Shown here: positions 14,864 to 21,302 of the stretch, piece after piece
Numbering within the stretch: position 1 is the first letter of the stretch
How the letters are laid out: each line of letters opens with the position of its first letter
Origin: a virus
Length of the DNA: 55,929 bases
IMG/VR virus record: IMGVR_UViG_3300050119_000489
Location: 1 to 55,929 of that record
Direction: 5' to 3' (one strand)
Notes under the pieces: model-generated
Told to the model about the DNA's origin: nothing
Database searches by the model: none
The model's input: only the letters and a program-made list of their open reading frames with translations
Translations under genes and position numbers: made by a program

Positions 14864-14910
14864 CCAATTGGACAGATTTGTCTCCGGGGCTTGGCCAAAT
14901 GTCCAATTGG
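14864..14910. repeat. Inverted repeat CCAATTGGACA / TGTCCAATTGG
   Basis: Perfect 11-bp inverted repeat, arms 14864-14874 and 14900-14910, separated by 25 bp. Each arm contains the palindrome CCAATTGG, and a further TGTC (14879-14882) faces the GACA of the left arm. It lies in the ~250-bp spacer after the early operon. There is no T-run, so it looks more like a protein-binding site or a processed RNA hairpin than a terminator. Confidence 0.6.
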
Positions 14911-15110
14911 TCTGGCGGTCGGGGGGATTGACGGAGACAGTTGGTTACAGCTACACCCGCGCAGGTGATGGGCCCACTGCGCCCGCCGCCCAAATCCCCC
15001 AAAATTCAAAGTTTCGAGCGGGCCTTACGGCGCGTCGTATGCAGCCCCCCCAGCCGCGACGTCCCGCCGCTCGAAAGCCTTTCACCGCTTCTCCCGAAAC
15101 CGTGTCCGCA

Positions 15111-15332
15111 ATGAATGTCGTGAAGCTGCCGCCTATTGCTCCGCCCAAAAATCCATCGGACGAAGGTTGGAACGCCTACGTGCGCGATTGTGAGGACGCG
15201 GGTCCAGGGCTCAAAACATTCGAGCAATCTCAGGCAACATGCCCTTATCCGCTTTGGCGATTTCTGTCTCGCGCAAAATGGTTCGATGGCTGGCATGAAG
15301 CGCGTGAATTCGACGCTCAGGAGAACGGGTGA
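15111..15332 (+). CDS. Hypothetical protein (73 aa)
   Basis: 73 residues from ATG 15111. In-frame GTG 15102 and ATG 15039 are alternatives, since none has a good Shine-Dalgarno. Proline-rich head (K-L-P-P-I-A-P-P-K-N-P-S), then a compact W/C-containing domain (E-G-W-N-A-Y-V-R-D-C and P-L-W-R-F-L-S-R-A-K-W-F-D-G-W-H). No family recognised. It lies 3 nt upstream of the next gene. Confidence 0.55.
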   Translation: MNVVKLPPIAPPKNPSDEGWNAYVRDCEDAGPGLKTFEQSQATCPYPLWRFLSRAKWFDGWHEAREFDAQENG

Positions 15333-15335
15333 GCC

Positions 15336-15821
15336 ATGCTCAAGTCGGCTGACACCGCTCCGCATGACGGCTCGACATTCTGGGCTTATTGGCTCGACAA
15401 AGATCCGCCGCGTCGCTTCGTGAAGTGGAACGACAAGGCTGATCCGGGAATGAAAGATCCTGACGGTAACGTGGTCGCACCGCCGCTCGCTGTTGGATGG
15501 ATCACGCAGGACAGCGACGATGTAATGGACATCGACAGCTTTTCGTTCTGGGGTCCTCCGAACTTCCTCCTCGACTACCGAAATCCGCTTCCGAACTCGA
15601 ACGCATTTGTGCCTTCCCTCGACCAAGCGGTGCTCGCGCGTCTGTCGTACAAGCTCCAGGAAGTAGGCTATGCCGGGAGCTATATTTTTGAGTGTCTAAT
15701 CCCCGAGGGCGGACCCGTAGACATCGAGCGGACCTTAGACAAAATTGTCGGCTACATTACCGGCGCGTCTCATCTCCCAAAGCTCGACCCGGCCAAACCT
15801 TGGGAACGCTTGGAGCAATGA
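15336..15821 (+). CDS. Hypothetical phage protein (161 aa)
   Basis: 161 residues starting M-L-K-S-A-D-T-A-P-H-D-G-S-T-F-W-A-Y-W, the small beta-rich opening (TAPxDGT) seen in many phage hypothetical proteins. A second region (S-L-D-Q-A-V-L-A-R-L-S-Y-K-L-Q) is helical. Its stop overlaps the next start (ATGA). Function unknown. Confidence 0.6.
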   Translation: MLKSADTAPHDGSTFWAYWLDKDPPRRFVKWNDKADPGMKDPDGNVVAPPLAVGWITQDSDDVMDIDSFSFWGPPNFLLDYRNPLPNSNAFVPSLDQAVLARLSYKLQEVGYAGSYIFECLIPEGGPVDIERTLDKIVGYITGASHLPKLDPAKPWERLEQ

Positions 15822-16033
15822 TGCTCGCGGCGGCGCTCTACGTGTTTCTCGCCTATCGCACTGCGGCGATGACCGGCGATCCAGTGTATCACGTCCACAA
15901 TCTGACGATGCCGGAATGTCAGGCCGACAAGGCTCTCGGTGAGCAGATCTGGCGGGAGCATTTCTCCGACCATCCGCATCCGGGGTTCGTTTGCCGGCCT
16001 GAAGACAGTCTTAAACCGAGGGAGGGCCAGTGA
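15818..16033 (+). CDS. Small exported or membrane-anchored protein (71 aa)
   Basis: 71 residues from ATG 15818 (TGGAG upstream, ATGA overlap). A hydrophobic N terminus (M-M-L-A-A-A-L-Y-V-F-L-A-Y) precedes a polar part with two cysteines (PEC and FVC) and several histidines. The pattern fits a signal anchor with an extracytoplasmic, possibly disulfide-bonded domain. Its stop shares a base with the next ATG. Confidence 0.55.
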   Translation: MMLAAALYVFLAYRTAAMTGDPVYHVHNLTMPECQADKALGEQIWREHFSDHPHPGFVCRPEDSLKPREGQ

Positions 16034-16200
16034 TGTTGATCCTTTCCACGGTTTGGTTTCTCGTCTTGCAGGTCGTCTGCGGCTGCCAATCCTGCAACCC
16101 GGTTCGCGACGTGAAGATCGAGATGCCATCGTTGCAGACCTGCCAGCAGATTTCAGCCCATGCTGGCTACAACGCGCAATGCGAGCTCATCTCCCGCTAA
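16033..16200 (+). CDS. Small cysteine-rich exported protein (55 aa)
   Basis: 55 residues from ATG 16033 on a TGATG overlap. N-terminal hydrophobic stretch (M-L-I-L-S-T-V-W-F-L-V-L-Q-V-V), then C-G-C-Q-S-C and two more cysteines. A signal peptide with a periplasmic, disulfide-rich tail is likely. Together with the previous gene it forms a coupled pair of exported cysteine proteins of unknown role. Confidence 0.55.
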   Translation: MLILSTVWFLVLQVVCGCQSCNPVRDVKIEMPSLQTCQQISAHAGYNAQCELISR

Positions 16201-16235
16201 CGACATCTCACCCTCAAAACCAGGAGTGAAACCCA

Positions 16236-16421
16236 ATGGTGGACCTGAAGCAATCACCTCGCCAAACTGTACACGATGCGATTTCCGCTTACGCCAAGGA
16301 CAAGGGCCTATTCGAGCAATGGGGCGCGCACATCGATGTCTTGAGCGACAAGGTCATCGAGGCCCTTAAGGCCCGCGGCTACCGTCCGCCGGAAGATCGC
16401 GGCCCTGGCAATCTTGGCTAG
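16236..16421 (+). CDS. Small hypothetical protein (61 aa)
   Basis: 61 residues from ATG 16236 with AGGAG upstream. Mostly helical: T-V-H-D-A-I-S-A-Y-A-K-D-K-G-L-F-E-Q-W then D-K-V-I-E-A-L-K-A-R-G-Y, ending in a flexible P/G tail. Not recognised. Confidence 0.55.
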   Translation: MVDLKQSPRQTVHDAISAYAKDKGLFEQWGAHIDVLSDKVIEALKARGYRPPEDRGPGNLG

Positions 16422-16439
16422 GTCGAGGATCACAGCGTG

Positions 16440-16643
16440 ATGCTCACGAGGCAGCCGCCGGCAGCGATGGTCGCCGAGTTTGACGATCTGTGCGCCAAGC
16501 ACGCCATCCTGCTGTTGAAGCGCCGCGCCTCGAAGGACCTCTATGAGCGCGCGGTGATGCTCGACGATTCCTTCGACGTATTCGGTCGCGCAGTCGAGCT
16601 CTTTTGCAAAATTGGCATCGCCGCCGGCGCCGACCAAGTCTGA
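16440..16643 (+). CDS. Duplicated small helical protein, copy 1 (67 aa)
   Basis: 67 residues from ATG 16440 (a GTG codon at 16437 is also in frame). The core E-F-D-D-L-C-A-K-H-A-I-L-L-L-K-R-R, then S-K-D-L-Y-E-R-A-V-M-L-D-D-S-F, is nearly identical to the protein at 19794-20000, and the DNA is also clearly similar. The two copies bracket terminase and portal genes. Function unknown. A packaging or portal accessory role is inferred from position. Confidence 0.6.
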   Translation: MLTRQPPAAMVAEFDDLCAKHAILLLKRRASKDLYERAVMLDDSFDVFGRAVELFCKIGIAAGADQV

Positions 16644-16648
16644 TCATC

Positions 16649-17122
16649 ATGAGCAAAGTGAAAGACCCAGCGCGCCGGGCGCAAGCCCCGAAAAGCACAG
16701 GCAGGCTTCCGCATCAGCCTGATGACCAATCGCGCAGATTCGTCAACGCAATGGCGCAAGTCGGGATTAAGCAAGAGGACATCGGCAAGGTCGTCGGCAT
16801 TTCGCACGCCACGCTTGAAAAGCACTATCGGCAGGAGCTCGATACCGCGCTGACTAAGGCGCTCAGCCTCGTTGGCCAAAGTGTGCTCATGCAGGCGCTC
16901 GGCGGCCCGCCGTCCGCGGATGGCAAGATCAATTGGAAACAAGCCGTTCCATCCATGGCTATCTGGTTCGAAAAGACGCGGGGCGGCCTCAAGGAAATTA
17001 TCGGGCATGAGCATACCGGCAAGGACGGTGCGCCGGTCGCCCAAATAACAGAAATGCGCGTGGTCTTCGTCGATGCCGGACATCACCGTACCGAGTGCCT
17101 TCCGCTTCCTCTACCAAGGTAA
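16649..17122 (+). CDS. terS: Terminase small subunit
   Basis: 157 residues from ATG 16649. Residues ~20-60 contain a resolvase-like HTH (F-V-N-A-M-A-Q-V-G-I-K-Q-E-D-I-G, then I-S-H-A-T-L-E-K-H-Y-R) as in phage TerS proteins that recognise the packaging site. The middle is helical and would form the ring. The 3' end overlaps the large-subunit start by 50 nt in another frame. Position directly before terL supports the call. Confidence 0.75.
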   Translation: MSKVKDPARRAQAPKSTGRLPHQPDDQSRRFVNAMAQVGIKQEDIGKVVGISHATLEKHYRQELDTALTKALSLVGQSVLMQALGGPPSADGKINWKQAVPSMAIWFEKTRGGLKEIIGHEHTGKDGAPVAQITEMRVVFVDAGHHRTECLPLPLPR

Positions 17123-18296
17123 GGCTCGGTATCGCGCGGCCTACGGCGGCCGGGGCTCCGCAAAATCGCACAGCTTCGCTCAGGCGCTGGTCATCAAGGC
17201 CCGCCAAGCGCCGCTTCGAATACTCTGCGCTCGCGAGATCCAGAAATCGATCAAGGACAGCGTCAAGCGCCTGATCGACGACAAGATCGAAGCTTGCGGG
17301 CTGTCATCATTTTTTGAAAGCCTCGACACCGAGATCAGGGGGCAAAACGGCTCAATTTTCCTGTTCGCGGGGCTGAGGACCAACCCTGACAGCATCAAGT
17401 CGATGGAAGGCCTGGGCATCGCCTGGATCGAAGAGGCGAGCACGGTCTCTCAGCGAAGCCTCGATCTTCTGACCCCGACCCTTCGACTGCCCGACAGCGA
17501 AATATGGGCCACGTGGAATCCGCGCTTTCCGACAGATCCGATCGACGCCATGTTTCGCGGGGGCTCGCCACCGCCGAACACCCTCGTGAAGCAGGTCAGC
17601 TGCGAAGATAACCCCTGGTTCCCGGACGTCTTGCGCACGGACATGGAGTGGGATCGCGGCCGCGATCCCGAAAAGTACGCCCACGTCTGGCTAGGCGAGT
17701 ATCTGCGGAATTCTGAAGCGAGGGTCTTCCGCAACTGGCGCGTCGAATCCTTCGAGACGCCTGACAACGCCAGGTTTTACTACGGCGCCGATTGGGGCTT
17801 CTCCGTAGACCCGACGGTTTTGGTGCGCTGCTGGATTGATGATCGCACCCTCTACGTCGATAAAGAGGTCTACCAGGTCGGTTGCGAGATCGACCGAACG
17901 CCGGCGCTGTTCGACAAGATGCCAGGCTCAAGACTGTGGCCGATCCGTGCAGACAGCGCTTCGCCGCAGACGATCAGCTACATGCAGCGCCACGGCTTTC
18001 CCAAGATAGTGCAAGCCACAAAGGGGCCAAATTCGGTTGAGGAGGGGGTTAATTTCCTTAAATCGTACGACATCGTCGTGCATCCAGAATGCAAGCACAC
18101 GATCGATGAACTGACCCTCTACTCCTACGAGGTCGACAAGCTTACCGACGAGGTGCTGCCGATCCTTCAAGACAAGTCGAATCACTGCATTGACGCGCTA
18201 CGCTATGCGGTCGAGCTGGTGCGCTGTGCAGTGCACGCCCCGAAAATCGTCGTCCCCATTGTCGTGGGCCATCCGCGGCACAATCCTTTTGCTTAG
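17073..18296 (+). CDS. terL: Terminase large subunit (PBSX/XtmB type)
   Basis: 407 residues. The ATPase domain has Walker A G-G-R-G-S-A-K-S (25-32) and Walker B I-A-W-I-E-E (115-121). The nuclease domain has the first catalytic Asp in Y-G-A-D-W-G-F-S-V-D-P (Asp240), a second acidic motif R-A-D-S-A, and the final S-N-H-C-I-D-A-L-R-Y-A helix. It packages and cuts DNA at the portal. Length is typical for the PBSX/SPP1-like branch. The start lies within the end of the terS gene. Confidence 0.95.
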   Translation: MPDITVPSAFRFLYQGKARYRAAYGGRGSAKSHSFAQALVIKARQAPLRILCAREIQKSIKDSVKRLIDDKIEACGLSSFFESLDTEIRGQNGSIFLFAGLRTNPDSIKSMEGLGIAWIEEASTVSQRSLDLLTPTLRLPDSEIWATWNPRFPTDPIDAMFRGGSPPPNTLVKQVSCEDNPWFPDVLRTDMEWDRGRDPEKYAHVWLGEYLRNSEARVFRNWRVESFETPDNARFYYGADWGFSVDPTVLVRCWIDDRTLYVDKEVYQVGCEIDRTPALFDKMPGSRLWPIRADSASPQTISYMQRHGFPKIVQATKGPNSVEEGVNFLKSYDIVVHPECKHTIDELTLYSYEVDKLTDEVLPILQDKSNHCIDALRYAVELVRCAVHAPKIVVPIVVGHPRHNPFA

Positions 18297-18309
18297 CCAC
18301 GGATAGCCT

Positions 18310-19797
18310 ATGGCCGCCGATCCATATGCAGATTCGTCTGGCTGGTCGGCGGTTCCGCAGCTCACGTCAGGGATGAGCTTTCGGGATTATGGCAGCTACG
18401 GCCTACGTCAATACTCAGGCTGGGTCCGTGAAGAATTCCTGCCCGAGCTCGTCGGGCGGAACGGCGCCGGCGTCTACCGGGAAATGGCGGATAACAATCC
18501 GACCATCGGTGCCATTCTCTTCGCCATCAAGCAGGCAGTGCGCGAGATCGAGTGGCGCGTCGAAGCCGCGAGCGACAAGCCCGAGGCCAAAGCCGAAGCG
18601 GAGTTCGTCGAGTCGTTGATGAGCGACATGTCCCATACGTGGGACGACTTCGTGGTCGAAGCGCTCTCGATGCTCCAATACGGCTATGCGCCTCTGGAGA
18701 TCGTCTACAAGCGTCGGCATGGCGATCGGCCGGAAAGCCGCCCTGGCCCAAAGCCCAGCAAGGACATGCCGTCGAGCAAGTTCACCGACGGCAGGATAGG
18801 ATGGCGCCGGCTGCCGCTGCGCGGCCAAGACACCGTCATCAAGTGGTTCTTCGACGACAATGGCCAGGTTCGCGGTCTCACGCAGCAACCGTGGGTCGGG
18901 CAGCTGATCGATATTCCGATCGAAAAGATGCTGCTGTTCCGGCCGACGCTGCACAAGAACAACCCCGAAGGCTATTCGATCCTTCGCACGTCGTATCGGC
19001 CCTACTACTTCACCAAACGCCTCGAAGAGCAAGAGGCAATCATGGTGGAGCGATTCAACGGGCTCCCGGTCATCTACATTCCGAACGAGGTGATCGAAAA
19101 GGCGGCCGCGGGCGACAAAATAGCGATGAAGGCGCTCGACGCCTATAAGCAGATTGTCACTAACCTGCGCATCGACGAACAGATGGGCGCGGTTCTGCCT
19201 TCGGACGTTTACGTCGATCCGAGCACCGGCAAGCCTACCGCGACACGCATGTACCAGCTCGAGCTGGTGACACCGAACAGCGGCGGCAAGGCAGGCGGCG
19301 GTGACGCCGACAAGATCATCAGCCGCTACAAGCTCGACATGATGATGACGGTCCTCGCCGATTTCATCCAGCTCGGACATGAGGTGCGCGGGACCAACAA
19401 TCTCGCAGTCACCAAGGTCGACATGTTCTACAGCGCCGTGCAGGGGTGGAGCGGCAGTGTCGCTGACGTCCTAAATCGCTACGGCATTCCGCGGATCTGG
19501 CGAATGAACCGCCTCGATCGCGATCTGATGCCTGAATTGCATCCAGATCTGCCGCAGCGCCTCGACCTCGACGGCCTCGGCGGCTTTGTTGCCAACATGG
19601 CAGCGGCAGGCATGCCTCTATTCCCCGATGATGAACTGCAAGAATTCCTGCGCGAAGCTGCGGGGATGCCTGAGATGACCAGCAAGGACGCCGTGGCGCT
19701 GGCTCAGCGTGGCGGCACGGATGCGGTCAAAAAGATGCTGCTCGGCGCCATGGCTCGAAAGATCAAAAAAATGCGCGAAGAGAAGGTCGCCGCATGA
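18310..19797 (+). CDS. Portal protein (Mu gp29/DUF935-like)
   Basis: 495 residues. Typical early portal segments are seen: L-R-Q-Y-S-G-W-V-R-E-E-F, then N-N-P-T-I-G-A-I-L-F-A-I, R-E-I-E-W-R-V-E, then Q-Y-G-Y-A-P-L-E-I-V-Y-K-R. The crown-side region has G-N-L-like D-F-I-Q-L-G-H. It forms the dodecameric DNA channel that docks terminase. The C-terminal ~25 residues are strongly basic (A-R-K-I-K-K-M-R). The stop overlaps the next ATG. Confidence 0.85.
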   Translation: MAADPYADSSGWSAVPQLTSGMSFRDYGSYGLRQYSGWVREEFLPELVGRNGAGVYREMADNNPTIGAILFAIKQAVREIEWRVEAASDKPEAKAEAEFVESLMSDMSHTWDDFVVEALSMLQYGYAPLEIVYKRRHGDRPESRPGPKPSKDMPSSKFTDGRIGWRRLPLRGQDTVIKWFFDDNGQVRGLTQQPWVGQLIDIPIEKMLLFRPTLHKNNPEGYSILRTSYRPYYFTKRLEEQEAIMVERFNGLPVIYIPNEVIEKAAAGDKIAMKALDAYKQIVTNLRIDEQMGAVLPSDVYVDPSTGKPTATRMYQLELVTPNSGGKAGGGDADKIISRYKLDMMMTVLADFIQLGHEVRGTNNLAVTKVDMFYSAVQGWSGSVADVLNRYGIPRIWRMNRLDRDLMPELHPDLPQRLDLDGLGGFVANMAAAGMPLFPDDELQEFLREAAGMPEMTSKDAVALAQRGGTDAVKKMLLGAMARKIKKMREEKVAA

Positions 19798-20000
19798 TGG
19801 TTACGAAGCAGCCGCCGGCAGCGCCGGTCGCCGAGTTCGATGACCTCTGCGCTAGGCATGCCATCCTATTGCTTAAACGGCGCAAGTCGAAGGACCTCTA
19901 CGAGCGTGCGGTGATGCTCGACGATTCCTTCGAAATGTTCGGTCGTCTGATCGACCTTTACCTCAAAATTCGCATCGCTGCCGGGGCCGACTCCGCATGA
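19794..20000 (+). CDS. Duplicated small helical protein, copy 2 (68 aa)
   Basis: 68 residues, ATG 19794 overlapping the portal stop (ATGATG). Same core as copy 1: E-F-D-D-L-C-A-R-H-A-I-L-L-L-K-R-R, then S-K-D-L-Y-E-R-A-V-M-L-D-D-S-F. The difference lies mainly in the C-terminal third (E-M-F-G-R-L-I-D-L-Y-L-K). It is coupled to the portal gene on one side and to the next gene on the other (ATGA). Function unknown. Confidence 0.65.
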   Translation: MMVTKQPPAAPVAEFDDLCARHAILLLKRRKSKDLYERAVMLDDSFEMFGRLIDLYLKIRIAAGADSA

Positions 20001-20263
20001 CGAACGACGAATACATTGCGGCAAACTGGCCGAAATTGTCTCCCAAATTCCGCGAGGCTCACAATCGCCTGCGGCGCATGAAGGGCATGTCGTCAATCCC
20101 CGAGCCAAGGATCGATCTTTACGTTCCGCCGCGCGGGCCGAGCGCCAAACCTTTCGACTTCAACAGTCCCGAGTTTCTTGGCGCCGCACGCGAGTTTATG
20201 GGCCCGCGCATGATGGGCGGAGGGCCAGAAGGCTTCACCATCAACGGCAACCCGGTCAAGTAG
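19997..20263 (+). CDS. Hypothetical head-module protein (88 aa)
   Basis: 88 residues, with N-D-E-Y-I-A-A-N-W-P-K-L-S-P and a basic helix, then a proline- and glycine-rich C-terminal half (V-P-P-R-G-P-S-A-K-P; M-G-P-R-M-M-G-G-G-P). Probably flexible. It lies between the portal gene and the prohead protease. Not recognised. Confidence 0.6.
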   Translation: MTNDEYIAANWPKLSPKFREAHNRLRRMKGMSSIPEPRIDLYVPPRGPSAKPFDFNSPEFLGAAREFMGPRMMGGGPEGFTINGNPVK

Positions 20264-20271
20264 AGAGAGCC

Positions 20272-20781
20272 ATGCCCGCGCTGCTGTTTAAGGACGTCAC
20301 GGCTGCTGGCGTCCACGCCGAAACCGCTCTCGGCAATGACCGCGCACGCCCCAGGAAGCCAGACGATGCTGGCGATAACGATTCCGATTTCGAGACGAAT
20401 GTCGACGTCGTCAAGGTCGACGAAAGCCACGGCCTGGTGCTCGGCTTTGCGATCATCTGCAAGAGGGATGGCGCCGACTACGTTGATTTGCAGGGCGACG
20501 TCATTCCAGAGGACGCGATGCTCGCGGCTGCTGTCGACTTTATGTCGAATGCTCGCATGGCCAAGGAAATGCACGCTGGAGAGCAGAAGGGCATCATCCT
20601 GTTTGCTATGCCACTGACAACGGACATCGCAAAAGCCTTCGGTATCGAGACGAAAACCACAGGTTTAATGATTGCGATGCAACCAAATGACGCTGCAATC
20701 CTCGCCAAGTTCCGCTCAGGAGAGTACTCTGGGTTCAGTATTGGCGGGAAAATTATAGCATCGGAGGATGTCGCGGGTTGA
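20272..20781 (+). CDS. Prohead protease (XkdF type), N-terminal fragment
   Basis: 169 residues carrying the catalytic core of the XkdF/U35-like prohead protease. D-L-Q-G-D-V-I-P-E-D-A-M is followed by the His-containing K-E-M-H-A-G, and near the end G-E-Y-S-G-F-S-I-G-G carries the presumed nucleophilic Ser. It stops at TGA 20779, exactly where the HNH gene begins. The expected final strand (D-E-I-S-A-V-D-R-P-A) is found 500 bp downstream at the start of the 21280 gene, in the same frame. The protease is thus split. Whether the fragments assemble is not shown. Confidence 0.85.
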   Translation: MPALLFKDVTAAGVHAETALGNDRARPRKPDDAGDNDSDFETNVDVVKVDESHGLVLGFAIICKRDGADYVDLQGDVIPEDAMLAAAVDFMSNARMAKEMHAGEQKGIILFAMPLTTDIAKAFGIETKTTGLMIAMQPNDAAILAKFRSGEYSGFSIGGKIIASEDVAG

Positions 20782-21302
20782 AAGGGCGTCCACGCATCGA
20801 TCTTTGCGGGCATCGGTTTGGTCGATGGCTAGTCACTGGGCCTGCCGGGATCAACCCGCGTGGCGCAGTGGTCTGGGCATGCAGATGCGATTGTGGCCAG
20901 ACACGGGTGCTTGAATCACACGTTCTAAGAGCTGGCAAATCTCGTTCTTGCGGATGTTTTGCTCTGGACAATCCAAGTCAACTCACACATGGGCACGCCC
21001 GAAGGGGTGCGAAGTCGCCGACATACCTATCCTGGCGAGCAATGCAGATCCGCTGCACCGATCATTCGCACCCTGCGTGGTTGCGTTACGGCGGTCGCGG
21101 CATCACAGTCTGTTCTAGATGGGATTTGTTTGACAATTTCCTCGCCGACATGGGCGAGCGTCCAGCGGGGCGCACTTTGGAGCGCGTGGACAACGGCGGC
21201 AATTACGAACCCGGGAACTGCTGCTGGGCGACCCCGAAGGAACAAGCGAATAATCGTCGCAAACCTACAGGTCACGCGCATGGCTCCGCACCGCCGATTT
21301 AA
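20778..21302 (+). CDS. HNH homing endonuclease inserted in the prohead protease gene
   Basis: 174 residues from TTG 20778 (GGAGG at 20763-20767, TTGA overlap with the protease-fragment stop). The N-terminal half has the R-F-G-R-W-L-V opening and a zinc-finger-like C-R-C-D-C-G, S-C-G-C set. The C-terminal half has the HNH-family block Y-L-S-W-R-A-M, R-Y-G-G-R-G-I-T-V, T-L-E-R-V-D-N-G-G-N-Y-E-P-G-N-C-C-W-A-T. This family is common as freestanding homing endonucleases in phages. It fills the whole gap between the two protease halves, leaving no room for a separate intron RNA. Confidence 0.9.
   Translation: MKGRPRIDLCGHRFGRWLVTGPAGINPRGAVVWACRCDCGQTRVLESHVLRAGKSRSCGCFALDNPSQLTHGHARRGAKSPTYLSWRAMQIRCTDHSHPAWLRYGGRGITVCSRWDLFDNFLADMGERPAGRTLERVDNGGNYEPGNCCWATPKEQANNRRKPTGHAHGSAPPI

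Noticed and set aside
18415-19380. Long minus-strand reading frame (321 codons) opposite the portal gene
   Set aside because: It mirrors the codon structure of the portal gene, has no start signal and no recognisable domain.
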